Shown piece by piece: positions 17,191 to 26,557 of a stretch of DNA of 64,000 nt (positions are counted from its first letter, which is position 1; each line of letters starts with the position of its first letter). The notes beneath the pieces were generated by a model. The model did not search any database and was not told the origin of the DNA. It was given only the letters and a program-made list of their open reading frames with translations. Origin of the DNA: Oscillospiraceae bacterium (lineage in GTDB: Bacteria; Bacillota; Clostridia; Oscillospirales; CAG-272); NCBI GenBank assembly GCA_015064855.1, contig SVRK01000003.1, positions 62,001-126,000 of the forward strand, given 5' to 3'. Position numbers and translations under genes: made by a program.

Positions 17191-18150
17191 TTATATTCCA
17201 AGCACGGCTGCACCAACAATACCTGCATCGTTGCCAAGCTCGGCAATCTTGATTTCGGTTTGTCTATCGCCTCTTGTGTAGGTTTCTTTAAATACTGCTT
17301 CTTTAAGCGGAATGAGAAGATTGTCTTTTTCGTTGCAAACACCACCGCCGATGGAGAGAACGTTTGGTTGGAAGATGTTGATTACGTTTGCAATACCGCA
17401 AGCAAGGTAAGAAATGTATTCATCTACGATTTCTTTACCAACCTCATCGCCCTGCTTCATAGCTGTAAATGCTACTCTTGCATTGCAATTGTCAATGTTG
17501 CCATTTATTAACTCCTCGATAAGAGTTTTGCGTCCTTCTTGTCTCGCCTTTAAAACGTGCTCCTTTGTCATGTTTGTAAGACCGGTAGCGGAGCTATATG
17601 TTTCCCAACAACCGCGTCTTCCACACGTGCATTGCTTACCGTCCTTTTCAATAACAATATGACCAAGCTCGGCGCCTGCAAAGTTGAATCCCGAATATAC
17701 CTTGCCGTCAAGAACAATACCACCACCAAGACCGGTGCCAAGAGTAATCATAACGGAGTATTTAGCGCCCTTTGCAACACCGGCAATAGCTTCGGCCTTT
17801 GCTGCAGCGTTTGCATCGTTTTCTATATAAACCTTTTTAATTCCCGAGTATTCTTTCAAAAGGCTTGCGATAGGGAAGTTTACAAATGGTAAGTTGTTTG
17901 CATACTCAACAACTCCTGTTTCGGAGTTTGCTGTACCCGGAGAAGCAATTCCCGCATATTCAATATCATCAACTGTAAGACCACAGTCGTCAAGTAGAGA
18001 AAGGCAAAGATTTGCCATATCTTTTATAATTTCTTTTCCGTCTCTGTGTGCAAGAGTAGGAACGCTTTTTTTCTTAATTATTTTATATTCGTCGTTTACA
18101 ATTCCGGCGGCAATATTTGTTCCGCCAAGGTCAATTCCTAAATAATACAT
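17191..18150 (-). CDS. glcK: ROK-family glucokinase
   Basis: Phosphorylates intracellular glucose. The 319-residue protein has the phosphate loop GIDLGGTNIAAGI, the sugar-binding ENDANAAAKAEA, the LGTGLGGGIVLDG stretch, and the ROK zinc motif in CTCGRRGCWETYSS. It has no N-terminal DNA-binding domain, so it is an enzyme rather than a ROK repressor. It is divergent from the sugar-transport operon and has its own consensus promoter. Together these suggest sugar import followed by phosphorylation, with PFP and FBA elsewhere in the window. Confidence 0.93.
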   Translation of the reverse strand: MYYLGIDLGGTNIAAGIVNDEYKIIKKKSVPTLAHRDGKEIIKDMANLCLSLLDDCGLTVDDIEYAGIASPGTANSETGVVEYANNLPFVNFPIASLLKEYSGIKKVYIENDANAAAKAEAIAGVAKGAKYSVMITLGTGLGGGIVLDGKVYSGFNFAGAELGHIVIEKDGKQCTCGRRGCWETYSSATGLTNMTKEHVLKARQEGRKTLIEELINGNIDNCNARVAFTAMKQGDEVGKEIVDEYISYLACGIANVINIFQPNVLSIGGGVCNEKDNLLIPLKEAVFKETYTRGDRQTEIKIAELGNDAGIVGAAVLGI

Positions 18151-18189
18151 TTCGGTTACCTTCCTTTGTCCTTTGTGTGATTAAATTCA

Positions 18190-18218
18190 ATTATAATATT
18201 TATTTTTCCCCATGTCAA
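18190..18218 (-). promoter_or_regulatory. Consensus sigma-A promoter of glcK
   Basis: On the minus strand TTGACA (18213-18218), exactly 17 bases, TATAAT (18190-18195). Both hexamers are perfect. Confidence 0.85.
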
Positions 18219-18262
18219 GATTTTTACAAAAATAATGCGAAAAATACTAAAAAATATTAAAA

Positions 18263-18485
18263 TTGTGCATTATGTATATGTGACGAAAAATAATTGATTT
18301 TTTTGTGCAATTTGCACAACAAGTAAAAAAATACAGAGAAAGTTGCAAAAAACATTAAAACCTCGTTGGTTATTGCGTTTTAAGACGATTAAATCTTCCA
18401 AAAACGACAAAATAATCCAACAATAAACGAATATATTATTAAAAAATAAACAGAAAAAATATCAAATGCAATCCTCAATTGTGCA
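18263..18485 (+). repeat. Three TTGTGCA sites in the glcK / transport-operon divergent spacer
   Basis: The 478-bp spacer between glcK and the solute-binding protein gene holds no gene. TTGTGCA occurs at 18263-18269, 18303-18309 and 18479-18485. The middle copy is half of the near-perfect palindrome TTGTGCAATTTGCACAA (18303-18319). The last lies 20 bases before the operon's -35 box. This looks like an operator set for a sugar-responsive regulator, but no regulator gene is adjacent. Confidence 0.45.
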
Positions 18486-18504
18486 TTTTGTTGAAAAAGT
18501 CGAC

Positions 18505-18533
18505 TTGACTTTATATTATTGGTGTGCTATAAT
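18505..18533 (+). promoter_or_regulatory. Sigma-A promoter of the seven-gene transport operon
   Basis: TTGACT (18505-18510), 17 bases, TATAAT (18528-18533), with an extended -10 TGC. A leader of about 90 bases follows, starting with the hairpin ATATACG-CACA-CGTATAT (18547-18564). This stem could be an operator at +1 or a 5' mRNA stabiliser. Confidence 0.85.
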
Positions 18534-18628
18534 TTTACATACTAATATATACGCACACGTATATCCAGCATCTCTTTGGGTGTTTTTGAACCTGAGGGAT
18601 GGTTAGAACAAAACACGGAGGATTTCTT

Positions 18629-21600
18629 ATGAACAAGAAAGCAAAGAGAGTGCTTGCATTTCTATTGTGTCTTTTGATGCTCATACCGACTATGGGCTTG
18701 TCGGCATTTGCAACAGATAGAACAAGTGGCTCTTCGGGAAGCGCACCTTCCCAATCGCAAATTGACGACATAAGCGCTATCCTCAATGCATTATCCTATG
18801 ATGAGTATAAGGAAAATGTTTTGAGTAAATACACGTCTGTCGGCAAAATGACACTCTTCTCAAAGGATAAGGAAGTGATTGGCACAGTCACAGTATCCGG
18901 CGCGGAGGCTACCGTTTTAAGCTATAACGGTGTAGATTACAATCTTACAAAGCAAGGGAAGACAGGCTATTCGAAGGGATATGCTACTCTTGCAGGCACT
19001 TACGTTGGTAAGGCTGAGGGATGTAAGGATGTTTCCATTGTAATTGATGCTAATAGCAAAACGGCTGAAATTACTGAAGCTGATAATACTGTCAAGCTAG
19101 ATTATACTCTCGTTGAAACGATTGAGTTGGTTATGAATCCCGAAGAGGGTAAGGATAATCAGTTTAGCATTTTAGATGGAGAATATCAAATTGACAAAAA
19201 CACATCTATTGTGCTCGGTAGCGACGCGGAACGTGTTCTTACCGACGTATGCGCAAGCGATAAGGGCTCTAACAGCGGCGTTTACATCGGCGCTGACGGA
19301 GTTGTTACTTGGACCTTTGATGTGCCGGAATATTTGAGCGGTAACTATATTATCGAAATCAAGTATGCACAAGCTATGGAGGACGATGTTAAAAAAGGAG
19401 ACTCCAAGCCTACGAGTAACCCTATCGAGCGTGTGTTCTATTTAAATGGAGAAATTCCATTTGCAGAGGCACGTTCGCTTGTACTATCAAAAATTTGGCA
19501 ATACGATTATACATATGATGAAGACGGCAATCGTGGCTTCAAGAATGAAAAGGAAAACGACAAGGGTGACGATATTCGTCCGTCCGTTATTCAAGACCAA
19601 TCTTGGACTACGTATACAATTAGCGATTCAAATGGTTATGAAACATATCCTTTTGAATTCTATTTAAAGCCCGGAACAAATACTATTTCTCTTGAAGGAC
19701 AAAGAGAAGGTATCATTATCCAATCTATCGTAATGCGTCCGCAAATCAATTTGAAGAGCTACAGCCAATACAAAAAGGATATAGAAGCTCTTTATGGCGA
19801 GGTTGAGAATAACAGAGTAAGCGTTGATTTAGACGTTATTGAAGCGGAAGGACCGGACAATGTTTCCGCCGTTACTATGTATCCTGTATATGATAGAACC
19901 TCTGCTATCACAAGCGGTTTAACAGGTAAGCAAAGCGAGTCTGCAGTAAAATACAACACTGCAGGTAAAGAGCAATGGCAAAACGTTGGCGAATGGATGA
20001 GCTATACGATGACGGTCCCAAAATCCGGATATTATGCTATTGCAGTTAGATATAAGCAAGCGCTTCTTAGCGGTATGTATGTTTCCAGAAAGCTATATAT
20101 TAATGGAGAGGTTCCGTTTGCAGAGGCTGCAAACTGCCGTTTCCCATATACAAGCTCGTGGCAGACATGCTTCCTTGGAGATGGCGAAAAAGAATTTGAA
20201 TTCTATTTTGAGGCTGGAAAAGAATATGAAATCAAGCTCGAGGTTACCTTGGGTGAGATGGGTGAGCAAATCAAGCAGGTTAGCAACTCCCTTTCTGCAA
20301 TAAACAATGCATACCTTGAAATTTTGAAGCTAACCGGTACAGACCCAGACCCTAACCGTTCATATGGATTTACTCGAGTTATGCCTCACGTTCTTGAGAG
20401 CATGCTTTTGGAATCTCAAAACCTAGAGAAGGTTTATAACTACATGGTAGAAGAGAACAAGGCTCAAGACGGCGGAACAGGAGAAGGTGAAAAGACTGCA
20501 ACAATCAAGCAGGTTTACCAGCTTCTTGAAAAAATGGCAACCAATGAGGCGGAAATTCCCGGCAATATGGCAACGCTAAAATCACAAATTGGTTCTATTG
20601 GTACTTGGATCAATAGCGCCAAGACTCAACCACTACAGGTTGACTATTATAAGCCCCAATCAATAGACGATAAGCTTCCCAAAAATGATGCGAACTTCAT
20701 CCAAGCAATTTGGTTTGAGGTTAAGCTATTCTTTGCTTCATTCGCCGGTGACTACAACTCTATGGAAAGTGAAGGCGGCGACAACGATAAGGATAGAATA
20801 GACGTAATAGACGTTTGGGTTGTTACCGGACGTGACCAAGCGCAAATCATAAGAAATCTCATTGAAAATAATTTCACTCCAGACAAACGCAAAATTGCAA
20901 TTGAGTGGGACGAAAACGGAAATCCTACAAAATATAAAGAAGATGTCAACATTTCGGTTAACATTAAGCTCATATCCGGAGGAACACTTCTTCCATCAAT
21001 CATTGCAGGCGTTGGCCCTGAGGTTGCACTTATGGAGGCAAGCACTACTATAATAGACTACGCTCTACGTAATGCTATAAAGCCTTTGAATGAATATGTT
21101 AACAACGACATCAAAAACGGCAACCATAACATTCTTGATGAATTTCCGGATGAGGCAATTGAGCCATTGACACTTTATAACTTTGGCTATGATAACGTTG
21201 TCGGTGCTGAAAATGGCAAGACCTACAACTGGGTTGACGAGGACCTCTATTTATGGAGAGATGACCCATCTCTTAACGAAAACGTTCATTATCTTGTTGA
21301 TAAGAATAAAGTTGATGACTTGACTGATGACGCAAAATATGGCTATAACTGGAAGAATGAGGATGGACATACGGGAATAGAGCTTTATGCTTTGCCTGAC
21401 ACACTTTCATTCTCAATGATGTTCTATCGTGAGGACATATTTGCAAACCTTGATCTTAAAGCGCCCCAAACCTGGGATGAAATGCTTTCGATACTTCCTA
21501 TCCTTCAATATAATAATATGGAGCTAGGTATCCAAAACGATATATACACGTTTATGTATCAAAACGGACACGAGGCATATTCAAACAATGGTATGACAAT

Positions 21601-22321
21601 CAACTTCGATTCTAAGGGTGTTCTTAATGCATTTGAATCAATGTGTAACTATTATACACAATATTCACTTCCATACACATATGACTTTGCAAACCGTTTC
21701 CGTACGGGTGAAATGCCTATCGGTATTGCAGCATACACAACCTGTAACCAATTAGCAGTGTTTGCTTCAGAGCTTTCGGGTCTTTGGACATTCGTTAAGC
21801 TCCCTGGTGTTCAAACAGGAGTAGATGAGGCAGGAAATCCAATTATCAATAGAAGCGCAATGGCAACGGTTACCGGATGCGTTATGATTGATAATGGTGA
21901 TAGCACAAAGCAAAAATCCAGAGATTATGCTGCATGGGAGTTTATGAAGTGGTACACAGGAAGTGATTTCCAAGCAGACTACTCAAACGGTATAGTTTCA
22001 ATTATGGGTATTGCAGCAAGACCTGCAACCGCAAACGAAATAGCTCTTGAAGAGCTTCCTTGGACATCAAAGGAAAAGAAAAACATTCTCAGTCAATTTA
22101 ACGACCTTGAGGCTGTTCCTAACCATCCGGGTAGCTATTATCTCGCTCGTTACGTAAGCTTTGCTTTCTTGGCAGCTTATAATGAGGGCGAGGATGCATC
22201 CGACGCGCTTCTCAGCTACGTTACGACAATTAACGCGGAGCTTCAAAGAAGACGTGAGGAATTTGGAATGCTGACATATACCGAATATCAAAAATTAAAT
22301 CCAGACGGAAAATTAAATTAA
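18629..22321 (+). CDS. Very large extracellular solute-binding protein (family 1) with two N-terminal carbohydrate-binding-like modules
   Basis: A 1230-residue secreted protein. The N-terminus has a signal peptide (basic NKKAKR, hydrophobic LAFLLCLLMLIP, cleavage near SAFA). Two beta-sandwich-like modules follow at about residues 185-370 and 395-550. Each contains the same LNGE(I/V)PFAEA block (near 273 and 491), so they are a duplication. From about residue 720 on is a family 1 sugar-binding fold (DVWVVTGRDQAQIIRNLIENNF, LLPSIIAGVGPEVALM, DTLSFSMMFYREDIF). No lipobox was seen. ATG 18629 has a GGAGG site; an upstream GTG was rejected. It is the first gene of the operon and serves the permeases downstream. 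It is about three times longer than ordinary sugar-binding proteins. Confidence 0.85.
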   Translation: MNKKAKRVLAFLLCLLMLIPTMGLSAFATDRTSGSSGSAPSQSQIDDISAILNALSYDEYKENVLSKYTSVGKMTLFSKDKEVIGTVTVSGAEATVLSYNGVDYNLTKQGKTGYSKGYATLAGTYVGKAEGCKDVSIVIDANSKTAEITEADNTVKLDYTLVETIELVMNPEEGKDNQFSILDGEYQIDKNTSIVLGSDAERVLTDVCASDKGSNSGVYIGADGVVTWTFDVPEYLSGNYIIEIKYAQAMEDDVKKGDSKPTSNPIERVFYLNGEIPFAEARSLVLSKIWQYDYTYDEDGNRGFKNEKENDKGDDIRPSVIQDQSWTTYTISDSNGYETYPFEFYLKPGTNTISLEGQREGIIIQSIVMRPQINLKSYSQYKKDIEALYGEVENNRVSVDLDVIEAEGPDNVSAVTMYPVYDRTSAITSGLTGKQSESAVKYNTAGKEQWQNVGEWMSYTMTVPKSGYYAIAVRYKQALLSGMYVSRKLYINGEVPFAEAANCRFPYTSSWQTCFLGDGEKEFEFYFEAGKEYEIKLEVTLGEMGEQIKQVSNSLSAINNAYLEILKLTGTDPDPNRSYGFTRVMPHVLESMLLESQNLEKVYNYMVEENKAQDGGTGEGEKTATIKQVYQLLEKMATNEAEIPGNMATLKSQIGSIGTWINSAKTQPLQVDYYKPQSIDDKLPKNDANFIQAIWFEVKLFFASFAGDYNSMESEGGDNDKDRIDVIDVWVVTGRDQAQIIRNLIENNFTPDKRKIAIEWDENGNPTKYKEDVNISVNIKLISGGTLLPSIIAGVGPEVALMEASTTIIDYALRNAIKPLNEYVNNDIKNGNHNILDEFPDEAIEPLTLYNFGYDNVVGAENGKTYNWVDEDLYLWRDDPSLNENVHYLVDKNKVDDLTDDAKYGYNWKNEDGHTGIELYALPDTLSFSMMFYREDIFANLDLKAPQTWDEMLSILPILQYNNMELGIQNDIYTFMYQNGHEAYSNNGMTINFDSKGVLNAFESMCNYYTQYSLPYTYDFANRFRTGEMPIGIAAYTTCNQLAVFASELSGLWTFVKLPGVQTGVDEAGNPIINRSAMATVTGCVMIDNGDSTKQKSRDYAAWEFMKWYTGSDFQADYSNGIVSIMGIAARPATANEIALEELPWTSKEKKNILSQFNDLEAVPNHPGSYYLARYVSFAFLAAYNEGEDASDALLSYVTTINAELQRRREEFGMLTYTEYQKLNPDGKLN

Positions 22322-22350
22322 TCTAAAATACTAGAGAAGGAGAAATGTAG

Positions 22351-23388
22351 ATGGCAAAGCGTAAAGAAAATTTACAAAAATCGGCAGAAGCACAAAATCA
22401 AGCCGAAGCTATACATAATGATAGTATTTTAGAAAAAGCAACAACTAAAGGAAAGAAAAAGGTAGTTGCACGTAAGGATATGACAATGTTCCAATGGACA
22501 TTGCATGAAATTAAAAGACATAAGATAGCATACTTTATGATTGCACCCTTTATGTTCGTGTTCATCCTTTTCACAGTTTTCCCTGTTGTACTATCATTGG
22601 TACTCAGCTTTACAAACTTTAACATGCTCGAATTCAAGTGGGACATGTTCATAGGAATTAAGAACTATACAAGACTATTCTTTGAGGATGATATATTCCT
22701 CCTTGCTTGCAAAAACACACTTGTGTTTGCTGCTATTACCGGTCCTGTATCGTATATTCTTTCGTTCCTTGTTGCGTGGTTTATTAACGAGCTTTCACCT
22801 AGAATTAGAGCAATAGTAACCCTTATCTTCTATGCGCCTTCGATTTCGGGTTCTGTATATCTCATTTGGGGTACACTTTTCTCAAACGATGGTCAAGGTT
22901 GGGTCAACGGTACACTTTTAAAATTCAATCTCATAGATTCACCGATTCTTTGGTTCTATGATGAAAAATACGCAATGACACTTTGTATCGTAGTTGCACT
23001 TTGGATGTCACTCGGTACAGCGTTCCTATCGTTTATCGCCGGTCTTCAAACGGTTGACAAGAGTCTTTTTGAGGCTGCAGCGGTTGACGGTATTAAAAAC
23101 AGATGGCAAGAGCTATGGTTTATAACCTTGCCAATGATGCGTCCACAGCTTATGTTCGGTGCGGTAATGTCAATTACCGGTGCGTTCGGCTTTGGTGGCG
23201 TTGTTACTGCACTTTGTGGTTTCCCATCAGTAAACTATTCGTGCCACACGATTATGCACTGCTTGGAGGACTACGGAAGCCAACGTTGGGAAGTAGGATA
23301 TGCTTCCGCTATCGCGTTCGTTCTATTCCTTGTAATGATGGGCGCAAACGTTTTGGTTAATAAAATGCTTTCAAAGGTAGGACAATGA
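22351..23388 (+). CDS. Sugar ABC transporter permease, MalF/LplB-like (pair 1)
   Basis: A 345-residue inner-membrane protein with about six transmembrane helices after a charged N-terminal segment of about 60 residues. The EAA loop that contacts the ATPase reads EAAAVDGIKNRWQELWFITLP. AAGGAG lies 9 bases before the ATG. It forms a heterodimer with the next gene, which begins one base after its stop. Confidence 0.9.
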   Translation: MAKRKENLQKSAEAQNQAEAIHNDSILEKATTKGKKKVVARKDMTMFQWTLHEIKRHKIAYFMIAPFMFVFILFTVFPVVLSLVLSFTNFNMLEFKWDMFIGIKNYTRLFFEDDIFLLACKNTLVFAAITGPVSYILSFLVAWFINELSPRIRAIVTLIFYAPSISGSVYLIWGTLFSNDGQGWVNGTLLKFNLIDSPILWFYDEKYAMTLCIVVALWMSLGTAFLSFIAGLQTVDKSLFEAAAVDGIKNRWQELWFITLPMMRPQLMFGAVMSITGAFGFGGVVTALCGFPSVNYSCHTIMHCLEDYGSQRWEVGYASAIAFVLFLVMMGANVLVNKMLSKVGQ

Positions 23389-23389
23389 T

Positions 23390-24262
23390 ATGCAGAAAAT
23401 GAGAGTTAGAAATCATCAAGTTGTCCTAAACCGTTCAAAGGGCGGTGACGCAGGAATATTTATCTTCCTTGCTATAATGGGAGTATTTATGTTCTTGCCG
23501 ATGGTATATGTTGTAATGCAATCCTTCAAGCCTCTTGACGAGCTTTGGATGTTCCCACCGAAGTTTTACGTTGTAAACCCAACGCTTAAAAACTTCTCGG
23601 ATTTGTTCACACTTTTGAGTGACTCTTGGGTACCTTTCTCAAGATACATATTCAATACAGTATTTATTACTGCCGCAGGTACTTTTGGTAACTTGCTTTT
23701 CAGCTCACTTGCAGCTTATGCAGTTTCCAAAATTCCTTTCCCGGGCAGACGTGGAGTGTTCTGGATTATTCAACGTTCACTTATGTTTACTTCAACCGTA
23801 ACAGCAATAGCGAACTTCCTAACACTTTCAACTCTTGGACTTATGGATAACCCATTTGCACTTATTATTCCTGCATGGGGCTCATCTATGGGACTTTACC
23901 TTATGAAGCAATTTATGGACTCATCAATTTCAGATTCAGTTCTTGAAAGTGCGCGTCTTGACGGATGCAATGAGTTCAAAACCTTCTGGGTAATCGCTAT
24001 GCCGATGGTTAAGCCGGCGTGGTTAACACTTATCATTTATTCGTTCCAAGGACTTTGGAACACAGGTGCTTCAGCGTATATTTACAGTGAACAATTAAAG
24101 ACACTTAACTATGCGATTGGACAAATTACTGCCGGTGGTATTGCCCGTGCGGGCGCATCTGCTGCAGGTACAGTTATTATGATGCTTGTGCCAATTCTCG
24201 TATTTGTTATTTCACAAAGTAACATTATCGAAACAATGGCATCTAGCGGTATGAAGGATTAA
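23390..24262 (+). CDS. Sugar ABC transporter permease, MalG-like (pair 1)
   Basis: A 290-residue membrane protein with six predicted helices. The EAA loop is ESARLDGCNEFKTFWVIAMP. It starts one base after the partner permease, with only a weak upstream ribosome site, so coupled translation is likely. No ATPase is encoded nearby, so a shared MsmX-type ATPase encoded elsewhere is inferred. Confidence 0.9.
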   Translation: MQKMRVRNHQVVLNRSKGGDAGIFIFLAIMGVFMFLPMVYVVMQSFKPLDELWMFPPKFYVVNPTLKNFSDLFTLLSDSWVPFSRYIFNTVFITAAGTFGNLLFSSLAAYAVSKIPFPGRRGVFWIIQRSLMFTSTVTAIANFLTLSTLGLMDNPFALIIPAWGSSMGLYLMKQFMDSSISDSVLESARLDGCNEFKTFWVIAMPMVKPAWLTLIIYSFQGLWNTGASAYIYSEQLKTLNYAIGQITAGGIARAGASAAGTVIMMLVPILVFVISQSNIIETMASSGMKD

Positions 24263-24271
24263 GGAGGTATT

Positions 24272-26545
24272 ATGAAGAAAATAGCAAAAACACTTGCATT
24301 AATGTTTGCCTTCGTGATGCTTCTTACTCCTTGCGTAATGGCGGCAACTCCTTACGATACATATACATATTCAATCAACGGAGACGTTCTTGAATCTCCT
24401 GATGCATATGTTCCCGATGGAGTAGCACCAGTTAACTCTGCAACGATTGGACTTGACAAATTAGGCGGAGTTAAGTTGTCAAACCCAAATGACGTAGAAG
24501 CAGATGATTTTGGTAACGTTTATATTACAGACACCGAGAATCATAGAATTGTTGTTTTGGATTCAAATTATAATTTTAAGGCAATAATTAAGAATTTTGT
24601 AAACGGAGACGGCGTTGAGGATTCCTTCAATACTCCAACCAGCACGTTTGCTGTAAGCACAGGCGCCTACAAGGGACTTTACGTTTGTGACAAGGTAAAT
24701 AAGAGAATTGTTAAATTCTCATTGGATGGATACCATTTTGAAAAGTCCTTTAAGGAGCCACAAATAAACTTTGCATCCGACACATCAATTTACGCTCCTA
24801 TGAGTTGCGTTGTTGATAAGCACGGCAGAATGTACGTTGTATCAGAAAATATAACAGAAGGTGTTATAGTTCTTACAAACAAGGGTGAATTTATCAACTT
24901 CATAGGCGCACCAAAGGTTAGTATTTCAGCGCTACAAGCAGTAATACAAACAGTAAACCCTTGGTCATCACTGGAATTTACTAATATTCCAACAACCTAC
25001 ACAACCATTGAGCTTGATAGAACGTATGGAGATTTCGTTTACGGTACTATCATTTATGGTACGGATGACGAAAATTCACAGCTTTCACAATTAACAAGCA
25101 AGGTAAGTGACTATTCTCCTGTAAAGCTTTTGAATGCCGGTGGTACGGATATTATGCAACGTACAGGCTTCTTCTCACCAGCGGGTGAGGTTGCGGTTGA
25201 AAATAAAGTAAAGATTACCGCAGCAAATGAAGGTGCACCCGTGGGCGTTTCAAAAATAATTGACGTAACTAGCGGTCCTGATGGCGTTTGGTCAATTCTT
25301 GACAGTAAGCGTGCAAAAATTTACACATATGACCGTTCAGGTAACTTGCTTTATATTTTTGGTGATTATGGCGAGCAATTCGGACAAATTACAATGACAG
25401 GCGTAGGCGCAGGACAGGCGCTTACCTATCAAATTTACGATGTAGAGCAAGAGGTTGGCAAGGATGAAAACGGAAATCCTATAATTGAAAAGGTTCCGAC
25501 GACTAAGCTCATTGTACTCGACCGTGGAAATGCTTCATTAATTATATATAGACAAACTGAGTATGCTCAAATCTTAGCAAATGCTATCAAGCTTCAAAAC
25601 GACGGAGAATTTGACCTAGCTGCTGATGCTTGGAACGAGGTTCTTGCAAAGAACAACAACTTCGATACAGCTTACGTTGAAATGGGTAAAGCATTATATC
25701 GTAATGCAGGCGATGATAGAAAAATGCTTGATACAGCGCTTGGATATTTTGAGAATGCATATGATACAGAAAACTATGCTACTGTATTCAAGGCAGTTCG
25801 TGCTCAAATTATGGAGAAATACTTTATTCTTCTCGTTATAGGAATAATAGTTGCACTTTTCGGTGTTGTTAAGGTATTTAGTTATGCTGGTAAGGTTAAT
25901 AAGGCAGCTGCAACTAAGGGTGGCAAACGCACACTCAAGGAGGAGCTTACTTATGGATTCCATATTATATTCCATCCATTTGATGGATATTGGGATTTAA
26001 AGAAGGAAAAGAGAGGCTCAATAAGAGCATCTATAATCTTCCTTGTTATCACGGTATTAGCTTTCTATTATCAAGGTATAGGACGAGGATACTATTATAA
26101 TCCACAGCGTGCAATACCGACAATCTTCTCACAAGCCGCTATGGTATTACTCCCATTCTTCTTATGGGTGGTTTCGAACTGGTGCTTTACAACACTTTTC
26201 GATGGAGAAGGAAACTTTAAAGACATATTTAAAGCGACAGCATACGCATTGTTCCCACTTCCAATTCTTGTAATAATTTCGACAATGCTAACACAAGTAT
26301 TGGTAGGAACAGAATCACAAATTCCAACACTTATTTTATCCGTTGCGTACATTTGGATGGCATTCCTAATTATTATCGGTATGCAGGTTACTCACGACTA
26401 CTCAATGGGTAAAAATATAGTAACTGTAATTGCTTCGCTCGTTGGTATGGTGATTATAATGTTTATTGCCGTACTCTTTATAACACTTATTACAAAAATG
26501 ACCTCATTCGCTACAACTATTATGAGTGAGATAAGATACAGGTAG
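24272..26545 (+). CDS. NHL-repeat, TPR-like and Yip1-domain membrane protein
   Basis: A 757-residue protein with an N-terminal signal sequence (LALMFAFVMLLTPCVMA). An extracellular NHL beta-propeller-like region follows at about residues 55-430 (NDVEADDFGNVYITDTENHRI and similar strands). A short TPR-like helical stretch (about 430-510) precedes a membrane helix near 515-535. The C-terminal Yip1-type domain, about 570-750, has five or six helices. The combination ties an outside propeller to a membrane bundle. Its place between two permease pairs suggests an accessory role in transport or sensing, which is not established. An AAGGAGG site precedes the ATG. Confidence 0.75.
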   Translation: MKKIAKTLALMFAFVMLLTPCVMAATPYDTYTYSINGDVLESPDAYVPDGVAPVNSATIGLDKLGGVKLSNPNDVEADDFGNVYITDTENHRIVVLDSNYNFKAIIKNFVNGDGVEDSFNTPTSTFAVSTGAYKGLYVCDKVNKRIVKFSLDGYHFEKSFKEPQINFASDTSIYAPMSCVVDKHGRMYVVSENITEGVIVLTNKGEFINFIGAPKVSISALQAVIQTVNPWSSLEFTNIPTTYTTIELDRTYGDFVYGTIIYGTDDENSQLSQLTSKVSDYSPVKLLNAGGTDIMQRTGFFSPAGEVAVENKVKITAANEGAPVGVSKIIDVTSGPDGVWSILDSKRAKIYTYDRSGNLLYIFGDYGEQFGQITMTGVGAGQALTYQIYDVEQEVGKDENGNPIIEKVPTTKLIVLDRGNASLIIYRQTEYAQILANAIKLQNDGEFDLAADAWNEVLAKNNNFDTAYVEMGKALYRNAGDDRKMLDTALGYFENAYDTENYATVFKAVRAQIMEKYFILLVIGIIVALFGVVKVFSYAGKVNKAAATKGGKRTLKEELTYGFHIIFHPFDGYWDLKKEKRGSIRASIIFLVITVLAFYYQGIGRGYYYNPQRAIPTIFSQAAMVLLPFFLWVVSNWCFTTLFDGEGNFKDIFKATAYALFPLPILVIISTMLTQVLVGTESQIPTLILSVAYIWMAFLIIIGMQVTHDYSMGKNIVTVIASLVGMVIIMFIAVLFITLITKMTSFATTIMSEIRYR

Positions 26546-26557
26546 GAGGGCTGAAAA

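Noticed and set aside
18535..18628. Possible riboswitch in the leader of the transport operon
   Set aside because: Only a short 7-bp hairpin is visible and no known aptamer core could be recognised.
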